Notes: generated by a model from the sequence alone, not told the origin. A DNA stretch of 64,000 nucleotides from JAANXG01 sp034520625 (GCA_034520625.1 JAXHNI010000005.1:1-64000), one strand, 5' to 3'. Shown: positions 1 through 9,449, counted from the stretch's first letter. Made by a program: numbers and translations.

Positions 1-164
1 TCGCCGTGTAGGATCCTCTCCACGAAAAAGTATGCGGAAGCACACGACGATGAACATGGCGACATGAACCGTACCTCGCTGCCGGCGAACACTCCGGGAC
101 GGGACACACAAAAAACCAATACGGCCACCGCGCCCGCGGAAACCGTCTGATTTGGAAGCGGGAA

Positions 165-240
<76 letters not shown>

Positions 241-258
241 GTATGCTTTCAGCTTCCA

Positions 259-276
259 GGGGTCCGGGAGGACCCC
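259..276. other. Stem-loop between tRNA-His and tRNA-Lys
   Basis: A perfect 7-bp inverted repeat (GGGGTCC / GGACCCC) with a 4-nt loop sits in the spacer of the tRNA cluster. It has no T-run in the direction of transcription, so it is more likely a processing structure or chance than a terminator. Confidence 0.4.
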
Positions 277-289
277 CTATACCAGTGTA

Positions 290-366
290 TGGGGTGAGCG
301 ATGGGAATCGAACCCACGACCGCAGGAGCCACAATCCTGAGCTCTACCAACTGAGCTACGCCCACC
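290..366 (-). tRNA. tRNA-His (GUG)
   Basis: A complete cloverleaf on the minus strand with encoded CCA. The anticodon loop TTGTGGC gives GUG. A G opposite the discriminator C at the 5' end (position 366) is the extra G-1 typical of histidine tRNAs. The acceptor stem is GTGGGCG with CGCTCAC. Confidence 0.95.
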
Positions 367-437
367 ATCGCGGCAAGTATCGAATATTTGCAATGCAGTG
401 TCGAGGGGCGGCTCCCCGCCCGCCTCGATGCGGGCCC

Positions 438-514
438 TGGCGCGCCCGACAGGACTCGAACCTGTAACCTACGGCTTAGAAGGCCGTTGCTCTATCCGCT
501 TGAGCTACGGGCGC
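438..514 (-). tRNA. tRNA-Arg (UCU)
   Basis: A complete 77-nt cloverleaf with encoded CCA. The anticodon loop CTTCTAA gives UCU, which reads AGA and AGG. The acceptor stem pairs GCGCCCG with CGGGCGC. It lies between the proline and histidine tRNAs in the same orientation. Confidence 0.95.
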
Positions 515-561
515 ATGCGCTGTTCGGGCCCGCCGTCGATCCGGCGCCACGGACCGGTAAC

Positions 562-638
<77 letters not shown>

Positions 639-646
639 TTCCCACA

Positions 647-675
647 GCGACAGCGTTCTGGAATCCGCCTGTCAA
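647..675 (-). promoter_or_regulatory. Possible promoter of the tRNA cluster
   Basis: A perfect -35 hexamer TTGACA lies on the minus strand at 675-670, about 30 bases before the tRNA-Pro 5' end. At 17-bp spacing the -10 would be TGTCGC (652-647), a poor match, so only the -35 part is convincing. Confidence 0.35.
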
Positions 676-857
676 TTTCCGGATAATCCCGCCGTTTTCA
701 CCGCCTCGGCGGCCGGCTCTTCCAGGAATTGACCCGGGAACGACTCCGTTTCGACCGGCTGCCGGGGAGGATGCGACTATAGAGCCACGGCTCGCCAAAA
801 AGCAACCCGGAGACCCCGCCAGCGGGCTCCCCGAACACCACGACGCCGAACACAACC

Positions 858-1715
858 ATGAGTGCACAGATCCTGGACGGCAAGGCCGTCGCCAAGCGAA
901 TCATCAACGAAATCAAATCTGAAGTGGACGAGCGTACCGCCCGGGGCCTTCGGGCGCCGGGGCTGGGCATGATCCTGGTGGGCGAGAACCCGGCGTCCAC
1001 CGTCTATGTAAGGAACAAGGAAAAGTCCTGCAGAAAATCCGGCATCGAATCGATCATGCACCGCATTCCCGCCGAGACCACCCAGGCGGAGCTGCTGGCG
1101 CTCATCGACGAGATGAACTACGACCCCCGGGTCGACGGCATCCTGGTGCAGCTCCCGCTGCCCGAACAGATCGACGAGAATGCCGTGATCGAGCACATAT
1201 CCCCGGAGAAAGACGCCGACGGATTCCACCCCTTCAGCATGGGCCGCCTCGCCCTGGGGCTCCCCGGCTTCCGGCCCTGCACCCCCCGCGGGATCATGAC
1301 CCTGCTGGCGGAGACGGGTATCGACATCAGCGGCAAGGACGCGGTGATTGTCGGCCGCTCCCATATCGTGGGCCGCCCCATGGCCCTGGAGCTGATCAGC
1401 GCCAACGCCACCGTAACGGTCTGCCACAGCCGCACCACGGACCTGGAAGGCAAGGTAGCCGGAGCGGACATCGTGGTGGCCGCCGTGGGCCGGGCGCGGT
1501 TCATCCCCGGGGAATGGATCAAACCGGGAGCCGTCGTCATCGACGTGGGCATCAACCGGTTGGACGATGGCTCCCTGGTGGGCGACGTCGACTACGGGCC
1601 CGCCGCGGAGCGGGCTTCGTGGATCACGCCGGTGCCCGGCGGGGTCGGCCCGATGACGGTGGCGTCGCTGCTGCAGAACACCCTGGACAGCGCCCGGAGC
1701 CGGGACGGGTCTTGA
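858..1715 (+). CDS. folD: Bifunctional methylenetetrahydrofolate dehydrogenase / methenyltetrahydrofolate cyclohydrolase
   Basis: FolD interconverts 5,10-methylene-, 5,10-methenyl- and 10-formyl-tetrahydrofolate with NADP in the cytosol, supplying one-carbon units for purines and formyl-methionine. The 285-residue length is usual. Visible signatures are the YVRNKEKSCRKSGI stretch around residue 50 containing the catalytic lysine, VGRSHIVGRP near 170 of the NADP-binding Rossmann domain, and PVPGGVGPMTVASL near 260. The ATG at 858 lacks a strong Shine-Dalgarno sequence. It is a single gene between the divergent tRNA cluster and htpG. Confidence 0.97.
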   Translation: MSAQILDGKAVAKRIINEIKSEVDERTARGLRAPGLGMILVGENPASTVYVRNKEKSCRKSGIESIMHRIPAETTQAELLALIDEMNYDPRVDGILVQLPLPEQIDENAVIEHISPEKDADGFHPFSMGRLALGLPGFRPCTPRGIMTLLAETGIDISGKDAVIVGRSHIVGRPMALELISANATVTVCHSRTTDLEGKVAGADIVVAAVGRARFIPGEWIKPGAVVIDVGINRLDDGSLVGDVDYGPAAERASWITPVPGGVGPMTVASLLQNTLDSARSRDGS

Positions 1716-1822
1716 AATCGCCGCCGCTGCCACCATTTTAGGCGGCATCCCTGCGGCACGGCGCCTCCGCCGGCGCCGCGGGCACGGCGAATCAACACCG
1801 GTCCAAAGGATATACAGCAACA

Positions 1823-3721
1823 ATGAGCCAAGCCGAGACCCACGAATTTCAGAGTGAAGTCAACCAGCTTCTCAAGCTGGTCATCCATTCCCTGTACAGC
1901 CACAAGGAGATCTTCCTGCGGGAGCTGATCTCCAACGCTTCCGACGCGTGCGACCGGCTGCGCTTCCTGTCGCTGACTGAGGAGTCGCTGCTGGAGGACG
2001 ACGGCGAGCTGGCGATTACCATCGACTACGACCAGGACAAGAGCACCGTCACCGTGCGCGACAACGGCGTCGGCATGACCCGGGACGAGGTCCTGGAAAA
2101 CATCGGCACCATCGCTCGGTCCGGCACCCGGGAATTCGTCCATTCCCTGACCGGGGACCAGTCCAAAGACAGCAACCTCATCGGCCAGTTCGGCGTCGGG
2201 TTCTACTCGGTCTTCATGGTGGGCGACCGGGTGACCCTCACTTCCAGGAAGGCCGGCGCGGGGCCGGGCGAGGGCGTACGCTGGGAGTCCGACGGCGACG
2301 GACAGTTTACCCTGGAGACGGTGGATGGCGCCCCGCGCGGCACGGAAATCGTGATCAGCCTCAAGGACGACTGCAAAGAGTACGCGGACGGTCACCGGCT
2401 GCGGTCCATCATCAACAAGTATTCGGATCATATTTCCCTGCCCATTCGCATGCCCGAAATGGACGGCGACAAGAAGAAGCACGACTTCGAGACCGTGAAC
2501 AAGGGCTCGGCGCTCTGGGCCCGCAAGAAATCGGAGATCACCCAGGGCGAGTACAACACCTTCTACAAGAACCTGAGCTACGACTCCGACCCGCCGCTCG
2601 CCACCATTCACAACCAGGTCGAGGGCAACCTGGAGTACATATCCCTTTTCTTCATTCCATCCCGGGCCCCGTTCGACCTCTACAACCGGGAGAACCGCCA
2701 CGGCGTGAAACTGTATGTCCGGCGGGTGTTCATCGCCGACGACGCCGAGCACCTGATGCCGAACTACCTGCGCTTCGTACGCGGCATCGTGGACTCCGCG
2801 GACCTGCCGCTAAACGTGTCCCGCGAGTTCCTGCAGCACAACAAGGCCATCGACAAGATCCGGGCGGCATCGGTGAAGAAGATTTTCGGTGAGCTCAAGC
2901 GCATCGCCCGGGACGAGCCGCACAACTACCAGAAGTTCTGGAACGAGTTCGGTCAGGTGATGAAGGAAGGCATCGTCGAGGACCACGACAACCAGCAGGC
3001 CCTCGCCCAGCTGGCCCGCTTCGCCTCCACCCGGAGCGAGGGTTCCGAGCAAACCGTATCGCTGGATGAGTACATCGCCCGCATGAAGGAGAAGCAGTCG
3101 GCGATCTACTATGTCACCGCGGACTCCCACGGCGCCGCCAAGGACTCGCCCCACCTGGAGATTTTCCGCAAGCACGATATCGAGGTGCTGCTGCTCAGCG
3201 ACCCGGTGGACGAATGGCTGGTCAACAGCCTGAGTGAATACTCGGAGAAGCCGTTGAAGTCAGTGGCCAAAGGCGAGCTGGATCCCGAGGAAATCGGCGA
3301 TAAGGAGGCCGACGCGGATTCGAAGCCGGCGGAGGAAATCAAGCTGCTGCTGGAGAAGTTCAAGAGCGTGCTGGCCGAGCAGGTGAAGGATGTGCGGGCG
3401 AGCCGGCGTCTCACCGACTCCCCGGCCTGCCTGGTGGCGGATGAGCACGAGCTCGGCGGCAACCTGGAACGCATCCTGAAGGCAATGGGACAGGACGCGC
3501 CGGCGTACAAGCCCATCCTCGAGTTGAACCCGGATCATCCGATCATCAAGGGGCTGGACCCGGAAGCGGACGGCTTCGAGGACTGGGCGCGGGTGCTGTT
3601 CGACCAGGCGGCGCTCAGCGAAGGCGCCCACCTCAGGGAGCCGGCGGCCTATGTCAAGCGGGTCAACGCGCTGCTGAGCGGCAAGCAGCCGGAGCGGTCG
3701 CGGATTATTACTCCGGGTTAG
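1823..3721 (+). CDS. htpG: Molecular chaperone HtpG (Hsp90)
   Basis: A cytosolic Hsp90 chaperone that uses ATP to remodel client proteins during stress. The 632 residues match the bacterial family. The N-terminal GHKL ATPase shows LRELISNASDACDRLRF (about residues 33-49), the DNGVGM box near 80, NIGTIARSGTREF near 93 and the lid glycines of GQFGVGFYSVFMV near 120. The middle domain includes NVSREFLQ near 330, and the C-terminal dimerisation domain follows. It starts 107 bp after folD. I see no obvious heat-shock sigma promoter in the gap. Confidence 0.98.
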   Translation: MSQAETHEFQSEVNQLLKLVIHSLYSHKEIFLRELISNASDACDRLRFLSLTEESLLEDDGELAITIDYDQDKSTVTVRDNGVGMTRDEVLENIGTIARSGTREFVHSLTGDQSKDSNLIGQFGVGFYSVFMVGDRVTLTSRKAGAGPGEGVRWESDGDGQFTLETVDGAPRGTEIVISLKDDCKEYADGHRLRSIINKYSDHISLPIRMPEMDGDKKKHDFETVNKGSALWARKKSEITQGEYNTFYKNLSYDSDPPLATIHNQVEGNLEYISLFFIPSRAPFDLYNRENRHGVKLYVRRVFIADDAEHLMPNYLRFVRGIVDSADLPLNVSREFLQHNKAIDKIRAASVKKIFGELKRIARDEPHNYQKFWNEFGQVMKEGIVEDHDNQQALAQLARFASTRSEGSEQTVSLDEYIARMKEKQSAIYYVTADSHGAAKDSPHLEIFRKHDIEVLLLSDPVDEWLVNSLSEYSEKPLKSVAKGELDPEEIGDKEADADSKPAEEIKLLLEKFKSVLAEQVKDVRASRRLTDSPACLVADEHELGGNLERILKAMGQDAPAYKPILELNPDHPIIKGLDPEADGFEDWARVLFDQAALSEGAHLREPAAYVKRVNALLSGKQPERSRIITPG

Positions 3722-3835
3722 AGGGTGTATTCCGCCACGGATTTCGTGACCTTCGGAGTGTATCCGAGCGCCGCCAGAGGCCAGGGCACGACCATAGGTT
3801 GTTGCCCGGTCTGAGAACCGGCGTCGAAGCATGGA

Positions 3836-3866
3836 CCGGTGCCGGGGGTCGTCCTCCAGGGTCGCT
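3836..3866 (+). repeat. Degenerate single arm of the 110-bp hairpin repeat
   Basis: This 31-bp stretch matches the left arm of the hairpin repeat at 62958-63067 in 27 of 31 positions (three of the four differences are C to T). No partner arm or conserved loop was found beside it, so it looks like a decayed copy in the otherwise empty htpG downstream region. Confidence 0.45.
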
Positions 3867-3933
3867 AAATGGTGAATCTCCGTTTCAGAATACACCAAGC
3901 ACTACACTACCGGCCGGCCGGAGATTCCCCGTT

Positions 3934-5061
3934 CTAGAGAGCGCTGATGCCGTGCAGACGTCCCCTTGCCCTGGCGTCGCCGACCCAGTCGATCTCGCCT
4001 TCCGTGTCGTGGGCCGGCTTGCCGTCCTTGTCCACACAGTAGCGGCCGAAGATCACGTGGTCCTCGATGCAGCCCGCGGATCCGATATGGGTATGCTCGA
4101 ACAGTATGCTGCGGGAGATGATCGCGCCGCTCTCGACATGGCAGCCGTGCCCGATCCATGTGGGACCGACGATCTCGGCGCCGGCCTCGATCCGGGAGCT
4201 GCTACCTATGTATACCGGGCCCTCGATATGCACCTGTGACCAGTCCACACGCACGTTGATACCGGTCCACACGCCCGGCTGGACCTGCTTGCCCGGCATG
4301 CGAATGTCCCGCAGCTTGCCCTGCATGAGCTGCTGGTTGGCCTCCCAGTAATCGCTGAGCCGGCCGATGTCGATCCAATTGAACGGTTCGTGGATGGCGT
4401 AGAACGGCAGTTTCCGTTCGACAATCGCCGGGAACAACTGCCCGCCGATATCGTATTCCTGGTCCGAGGGGATCAGGTCCAGCACCTCCGGCTCGAAGAT
4501 GTAGATGCCGGTGTTGACCAGGTTCGATTTCGCCTCCTCCACGGACGGCTTTTCCTGGAACGACTGGATCCGCCCCGCCTCGTCGCTGACCACCACGCCG
4601 TAATTCGGCACCCGGGAGTGGGGAACCTTGTGGACGCATATGCTGGCCACGGCTCCCTGCTGCCAGTGTTTGCGCAGCGCCCTGGTCAGATCCAGGTCGA
4701 TCAGCGCGTCGCCGCATACGACAATGAATGTGTCATCGAAGAACCCGCTGAAATCCTGGATCCGCTTGATGCCGCCCGCCGAGCCGACCGGCATGGCGAC
4801 CATTTCACCCTCTTCGATGTAGCCCTCGAACGAGTACCCGATATTCACGCCCCACCTGCGGCCGTCGCCGAAGTAGTGCTCGATCTGTTCCGGCAGATGG
4901 CTGACGTTCACCATGATCTCGTCGACGTTGTGGCGCGCCAGCTCATCCACCAGGTACTCCATCACCGGCTTGCCCAGAATCGGCACCATCGGCTTGGGCA
5001 TTTCATAGGTAAGCGGCTGAACGCGGGTTCCCTTGCCAGCGGCCAGGATCATGGCTTTCAT
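3934..5061 (-). CDS. Sugar nucleotidyltransferase with left-handed beta-helix domain (mannose-1-phosphate guanylyltransferase-like)
   Basis: Predicted to condense a sugar-1-phosphate with an NTP to make an NDP-sugar for surface polysaccharides. The N-terminus MKAMILAAGKGTR followed by PKPMVPILGKP is the NTP_transferase signature. GDALIDLDL near 118 is the metal-binding region and FQEKP near 166 is typical of the fold. From about residue 265 hexapeptide-like turns (IEGPVYIG, AGAEIVGPTWIG, ESGAIISRS) mark a beta-helix. The arrangement resembles GMP-mannose pyrophosphorylases, but substrate choice cannot be read from sequence. It is transcribed divergently from the FAD dehydrogenase. A phosphomannomutase at 21.2 kb could supply its substrate. 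Confidence 0.85.
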   Translation of the reverse strand: MKAMILAAGKGTRVQPLTYEMPKPMVPILGKPVMEYLVDELARHNVDEIMVNVSHLPEQIEHYFGDGRRWGVNIGYSFEGYIEEGEMVAMPVGSAGGIKRIQDFSGFFDDTFIVVCGDALIDLDLTRALRKHWQQGAVASICVHKVPHSRVPNYGVVVSDEAGRIQSFQEKPSVEEAKSNLVNTGIYIFEPEVLDLIPSDQEYDIGGQLFPAIVERKLPFYAIHEPFNWIDIGRLSDYWEANQQLMQGKLRDIRMPGKQVQPGVWTGINVRVDWSQVHIEGPVYIGSSSRIEAGAEIVGPTWIGHGCHVESGAIISRSILFEHTHIGSAGCIEDHVIFGRYCVDKDGKPAHDTEGEIDWVGDARARGRLHGISAL

Positions 5062-5252
5062 CGTCGTCTCCGTATGGGCGTAATCCGGGTGGGCAATATA
5101 TCACCACGGCGAAGCCCGGGTCATACCGGAATGGCGGCGGCGTCCGGCATGCAGAGGAGCGGGCAGCCGCGCGCTGCGCACTTGCCCCGCGGCCGATTCT
5201 GCCCGACAATGAAATCATTCCACTGAATTCGCGTCTAGCCACGAAGCACGCC

Positions 5253-6641
5253 ATGCCAACCCTGCCCCGCAATTTCTCGAATGCCGCGCCGGATCTCCAG
5301 GCACTGTTTGCAAAGCGGTTCTCCGCCGGCGTCTCGGTGCGCGACCAGCACGGGCGGGACGAAGGCCATCTGCCGGCGCAGCCGCCGGACGGCGTCATCT
5401 TCCCGGAAACCACCGGGGAGGTGGCCGAGGCGCTGGCCATCTGCCACCAGCACCGGATCCCGGTCATTCCCTACGGCGTCGGGACATCCCTGGAGGGCCA
5501 GGTCATGGCCAGCGAAGGCGGCCTGTGCATCGACCTGTCGAGAATGAACCGGATCCTCGAGGTGAACCCGGAGGACCTGGACGCGCGTGTTGAAGCGGGC
5601 GTGACCCGTCGGCAGCTCAACCACGAGCTCCGGGACCAGGGCCTGTTCTTTCCGGTTGATCCCGGTGCCGACGCCACCATCGGCGGCATGGCCTCCACCC
5701 GTGCGTCCGGCACCAACGCGGTGCGCTATGGCACGATCCGCGACAATGTCATGGGACTGACTGTGGTCCTTGCGGACGGCCGGGTGATCAAGACCGGCGG
5801 CCGGGCGCGCAAGTCGGCGGCGGGATACGACCTGACCAGCCTGTTCATCGGCGCCGAGGGCACCCTCGGTGTCATTACCGAGCTGACCGTGCGCCTGTAC
5901 GGCAAGGTGGACGGCATCTCCTCGGCGGTCTGCGGTTTCGATTCGCTCGAAGGCGCGGTGGATGCCGTCATAGAAACCATCCAGCTCGGCATCCCGGTGG
6001 CGCGCATCGAGCTGCTGGATGACGTGCAGGTAGACGCCATCAATCGCTATTCCGGGACCCATTACGCCATCGCACCGACCCTGTTCATGGAATTCCACGG
6101 TACGCCCGAGGGCGTCAAGGAGCACGCCCGCATGGTGGGTGACATCGCGGCGGAGCACGGCGGCCGGGATTTTCAGTGGGCGGTCAACGAGGACGAGCGG
6201 CAGGCCCTGTGGCGCGCCCGGCACGACGCAGCCTATGCCTGTAAGGCTCTGCGCCCGGGCTGCGAGATGTGGCCCACGGACGTATGCGTGCCGATTTCTC
6301 GCCTGGCGGAATGCATCCGCGACACCCGCCGGGATATCGACGAGAGCGGCCTGACCGCCCCCATCGTCGGCCATGTCGGCGACGGCAATTTCCACGTGGT
6401 GATGATTCTCGATACCGGAGACGGATCGGAAATGCAGCGCGCCCACGATTTCAACCGGCGCCTGATCGCCCGCTCGTTGTCCATGGGCGGGACTTCCACC
6501 GGCGAACATGGCATCGGACTCGGTAAACGGTCGGAGCTGGTGGACGAGCACGGCGAATCGGTTGAAGTCATGCTCAGCATCAAGCAGGCCCTCGACCCCC
6601 TCAACATCATGAACCCGGGAAACATTTTCGGGCATACCTGA
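5253..6641 (+). CDS. FAD-binding oxidoreductase, D-lactate dehydrogenase (cytochrome) / GlcD type
   Basis: A 462-residue flavoprotein of the vanillyl-alcohol oxidase fold that oxidises a 2-hydroxyacid, most likely D-lactate, and passes electrons to the respiratory chain. The FAD domain shows PVIPYGVGTSLEGQ near 70, PGADATIGGMASTRASGTNA near 135 and AGYDLTSLFIGAEGTLGVIT near 190. The C-terminal FAD-oxidase domain includes GHVGDGNFH near 370 and GEHGIGLGKR near 415. GlcE and GlcF partners are absent, which favours a single-subunit D-lactate dehydrogenase over glycolate oxidase. Confidence 0.88.
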   Translation: MPTLPRNFSNAAPDLQALFAKRFSAGVSVRDQHGRDEGHLPAQPPDGVIFPETTGEVAEALAICHQHRIPVIPYGVGTSLEGQVMASEGGLCIDLSRMNRILEVNPEDLDARVEAGVTRRQLNHELRDQGLFFPVDPGADATIGGMASTRASGTNAVRYGTIRDNVMGLTVVLADGRVIKTGGRARKSAAGYDLTSLFIGAEGTLGVITELTVRLYGKVDGISSAVCGFDSLEGAVDAVIETIQLGIPVARIELLDDVQVDAINRYSGTHYAIAPTLFMEFHGTPEGVKEHARMVGDIAAEHGGRDFQWAVNEDERQALWRARHDAAYACKALRPGCEMWPTDVCVPISRLAECIRDTRRDIDESGLTAPIVGHVGDGNFHVVMILDTGDGSEMQRAHDFNRRLIARSLSMGGTSTGEHGIGLGKRSELVDEHGESVEVMLSIKQALDPLNIMNPGNIFGHT

Positions 6642-6817
6642 CCGGCGCGGAATTCCGACCGGATCAACGGACTGCTGCGGGAGTCACCGGCCGCGGTGCA
6701 GGTACGTCAATCCACTATACTGGCTGCGCGCCCGGGCGGTCCGGGTGAGCGAAGTCGATTTCAGTGTTGCACATTTGTTCATACGAGTCCTGGCACCCGA
6801 GGCGGGGGATCTATCCA

Positions 6818-7732
6818 TTGATAGCGCGCGTATTCCGTATCGCCATTGCCGCCGCGATTGCGGCACCGGTCGTCGTCGGCCCCGCCGTGGGGGCCAACGA
6901 TCCCGCTCACTGGGAGTACTCCGTATCAGCCACCACCCTGCGAACCGCGGAAGTCGATTTCGACGCGGGGGGCGGTACGCGGCTCACCAGCCACCACCTG
7001 CGTGCCGGTGTGGACCGGCGGATCGGCGACGCCACGGAACTGGGAGCCAGGCTGACCTACGACTTCCAGGACCGGGATTTCTCGCGCGCCGGCGGATCCG
7101 ATGCCTTCCGGCACCTGGGCAGGACGAACCGGGTGGGAATCGCCGGATCCCTGACCCAGCGTACCCGCTTCGGCTGGTCCTACGGCGTGCGACCTTTCGT
7201 GAACTGGGCCTTCGAATCGGGCGCCTTCTCCGGGGACGCCATGAGCTATGGCGCCGCCCTGGCGGTGGTAACCGGACTGTCGGGGGACAAGCGTATCGGG
7301 ACCGGCGCCCGTGTGTCACGGGACATGGAAAACGAGATCAAACTCTCGCCGATAATCATCGTGCACTGGGAGCTCAACGAGAACTGGACGGTCGCCAACC
7401 CCAGGGAGGCGAACTTCACCTCCCCCGCGGGTCTGGAGATCCGCTACACGGACGGGGGCAACTGGGGAATCGCGCTGGCCGGCATCCATCATTCCGCGGA
7501 GTTCCGGCTCGACGATCAGGGTCAAGCGCCGGACGGCATCGGGGAGAGCAGCGGCTTCCTGTCCTATGTTCGCGCAACCTATCGATGGGCGCCCACCTTC
7601 AGAATGAACGGCTATGTCGGCGCCCTGTTCAACGGCAAGCTCGAGGTCGACGACAGCGCGGGCGACAGGGTCGCCTCGAGCGGCTACGACACGGCGCCCT
7701 TCGTGGCCCTGGCCCTCGAGGGGACGTTCTGA
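6818..7732 (+). CDS. Predicted outer-membrane beta-barrel protein
   Basis: Function unknown. I choose the TTG at 6818 because a purine-rich GGGGGA lies 8 bases upstream and translation then begins with an arginine followed by a hydrophobic stretch and an Ala-Asn-Asp junction, which is a normal signal peptide of about 25 residues. An upstream ATG at 6764 would add 18 unlikely residues. The mature protein has alternating amphipathic strands (for example GWSYGVRPFVNWAF, NWGIALAGIHHSAEF) separated by polar turns. It ends in phenylalanine, the usual BAM-recognition residue. The length (304 residues) suits a 10- to 12-stranded barrel. Confidence 0.7.
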   Translation: MIARVFRIAIAAAIAAPVVVGPAVGANDPAHWEYSVSATTLRTAEVDFDAGGGTRLTSHHLRAGVDRRIGDATELGARLTYDFQDRDFSRAGGSDAFRHLGRTNRVGIAGSLTQRTRFGWSYGVRPFVNWAFESGAFSGDAMSYGAALAVVTGLSGDKRIGTGARVSRDMENEIKLSPIIIVHWELNENWTVANPREANFTSPAGLEIRYTDGGNWGIALAGIHHSAEFRLDDQGQAPDGIGESSGFLSYVRATYRWAPTFRMNGYVGALFNGKLEVDDSAGDRVASSGYDTAPFVALALEGTF

Positions 7733-7756
7733 CAATCCTGCCCGGCTGCGCCGGAG

Positions 7757-8308
7757 TCAGACGGCACCCAGCTCGAACGAGGCGCCGCCGCTGTCCACCA
7801 CCAGCGTCTGTACGCCGTTGATATCCGCCAACCGGCCCTGCTCCACCAGCTCATAGTAGACGTTCCGGGCGATCAGGGCTTCGATCTCATCCCGCACCAC
7901 CACCACCGGCAGCGGCGAATCGGGGGTGCCGTGCATCCGGACGGGATGCTCGCGATCCGCCACCACGATATCCCCCACGCTGGTTTCGAAGGCGATCTCC
8001 CGCCCCCTGTCACCCTGCCTCACTTCCATACGGACGACCAGCAGCGGCGCCGCCTCGACGTCAAGCCGCACCTTCTCCACCGGAGTGACCAGGTAATAGT
8101 CCCGGCCTTCCCGGCGCAGAACCCGGGAGAACAGCCGCACCATACGCTGCCGCCTGATGGGCGACTCCTGGTACCACCAGGTACCGTCGCGGCTCACCCG
8201 CATGCCGATGTCCTTGACGTCGGTCGGATGCCACAGATGCACCGGCGGCAGCTCATCCGGGGCCTGCCCGGCAATGCGACGGAACAGCGAGTCGGCGGAT
8301 TCGGTCAT
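7757..8308 (-). CDS. DUF1285 family protein
   Basis: A 183-residue protein of the DUF1285 family, role not established. Typical features are the opening PPVHLWHPTDVKDIGMRVSRDGTWWYQESPI and RQRMVRLFSRVLRREGRDYYLVTPVEKVR. The ATG at 8308 is chosen because upstream residues look like out-of-frame translation of the neighbouring gene. It lies 37 bp after the DmdA-like gene on the same strand and may be co-transcribed. No Shine-Dalgarno sequence is obvious. Confidence 0.8.
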   Translation of the reverse strand: MTESADSLFRRIAGQAPDELPPVHLWHPTDVKDIGMRVSRDGTWWYQESPIRRQRMVRLFSRVLRREGRDYYLVTPVEKVRLDVEAAPLLVVRMEVRQGDRGREIAFETSVGDIVVADREHPVRMHGTPDSPLPVVVVRDEIEALIARNVYYELVEQGRLADINGVQTLVVDSGGASFELGAV

Positions 8309-8345
8309 GGGAATTACGTAGTCGTCGGGCCCGGGCGGTATGGTC

Positions 8346-9449
8346 TCATGCGAAAGGCAGCGCCGCGATCCGTGCGTCGCGGGGGCCATAAGGGGTCTGC
8401 ACCCGGAGCGGCGCGTCGTCTGGCGTGTCCGCACAGACCAGGGCGATGGCGATGTTGCGCTCGAGACGCAGTGAATAGACCGCGGCGCGGGCGGAGCCGA
8501 TGCCGACCGAGTTGTTCGAAACGGGCCAGGGGTGCTCGTTGCCCGGCAATTTCTCGCCCTCGATGAACAATCCGACCCGTCTGCGTTTCGCGCCTTTCGC
8601 CGCAATGCGGGCCAGTGCCGGTTTCCCGATGAAATCATCCTCCCGGTTCACATCCACCAGGTCGCCAAGCCCGAGCTCGAACGGGCTGGAGTCCGGCTCA
8701 TTGTCGGCGGCAAAGGACAGCAGGCCGCTTTCCACGCGCTCAATGAAGTTCGGCGCCCCGGCCCGGATGTCGTAGGGCGCGCCGGCCCGGGCCACGGCAT
8801 CCCACAGCTCATTTCCGTACCTGCCGTCCCTCAGGAAAAACTCGAACCCGCCCTGGCGGCTCCATCCAGAACGACAGAGAACGAGCGGAATGCCCTCGAG
8901 GCTCGTTTCATGGAAGTGGAAATGCCGCATGCGACGCACCTGGTCGCCGAACAGGTCAACCGCAACATCCAGGGCCTTGGGCCCCTGCAGCGCCAGGGGC
9001 GAAACATCGGGTTCACCGACGCCAACGTCGAAGCCGCCCTCCGCCGCCGTCGCCTTGACCCAGTAAATCATGTCCGAGTCGGCGATCGACAGCCAGAACC
9101 GTTCCTCGGACAACCGCAGCAGCACGGGATCATTAATAAGGGTTCCGTCATGGTCGCACATCGGCACGTACCGCGCCCGTCCCACGCGGCACCTGGACAG
9201 GTTGCGGGGCGTCAAGTAGCGAACCAGCGCCTCGGCATCCGGCCCGGCGATCTCCACCTGCCGCTCAGCAGCCACGTCCCACATACTCACGCCGCGGATG
9301 AGCCGCCAGTATTCACCTTCGGTGTCACCGTAGGAAACCGGCATGTACATGTGGTTGTACACCGTGAAATGGGTCACGCCAGCTTTCACGGTGGCATCGA
9401 AGTAAGGACTTTTCCGGATCCGGGACCCGAGGGTGATGGCGAAGGTCAA
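8346..9449 (-). CDS. GcvT/DmdA-like aminomethyltransferase-fold protein (putative DMSP demethylase homologue)
   Basis: A 367-residue tetrahydrofolate-dependent enzyme of the GcvT fold. It aligns by eye along its whole length with dimethylsulfoniopropionate demethylase DmdA: shared stretches include FTVYNHMYMP near 28, MWDVAAERQVEIAGPDAEAL near 56, SIADSDMIYWVK near 120, SPLALQGPKALDV near 150, RSGWSRQGGFEFF near 195 and PNFIERVESGLLSF near 235. DmdA moves a methyl group from DMSP to tetrahydrofolate. The family also contains non-DMSP paralogues, so the substrate is uncertain. The dmdBCD genes are not in the window. folD at 858 would process the one-carbon product, but that gene is universal. 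Confidence 0.75.
   Translation of the reverse strand: MTFAITLGSRIRKSPYFDATVKAGVTHFTVYNHMYMPVSYGDTEGEYWRLIRGVSMWDVAAERQVEIAGPDAEALVRYLTPRNLSRCRVGRARYVPMCDHDGTLINDPVLLRLSEERFWLSIADSDMIYWVKATAAEGGFDVGVGEPDVSPLALQGPKALDVAVDLFGDQVRRMRHFHFHETSLEGIPLVLCRSGWSRQGGFEFFLRDGRYGNELWDAVARAGAPYDIRAGAPNFIERVESGLLSFAADNEPDSSPFELGLGDLVDVNREDDFIGKPALARIAAKGAKRRRVGLFIEGEKLPGNEHPWPVSNNSVGIGSARAAVYSLRLERNIAIALVCADTPDDAPLRVQTPYGPRDARIAALPFA

Noticed and set aside
777..1823. Long open frame antisense to folD
   Set aside because: High-GC shadow frame; composition is low-complexity and folD on the other strand is a full-length, well-conserved gene.
1592..2752. Long minus-strand frame over htpG
   Set aside because: Mirror of the htpG codon pattern with no recognisable domain.
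3722..3933. Widely spaced inverted GTGTATTC / GAATACAC in the htpG downstream gap
   Set aside because: Only 8 bp and about 160 bp apart; easily chance.
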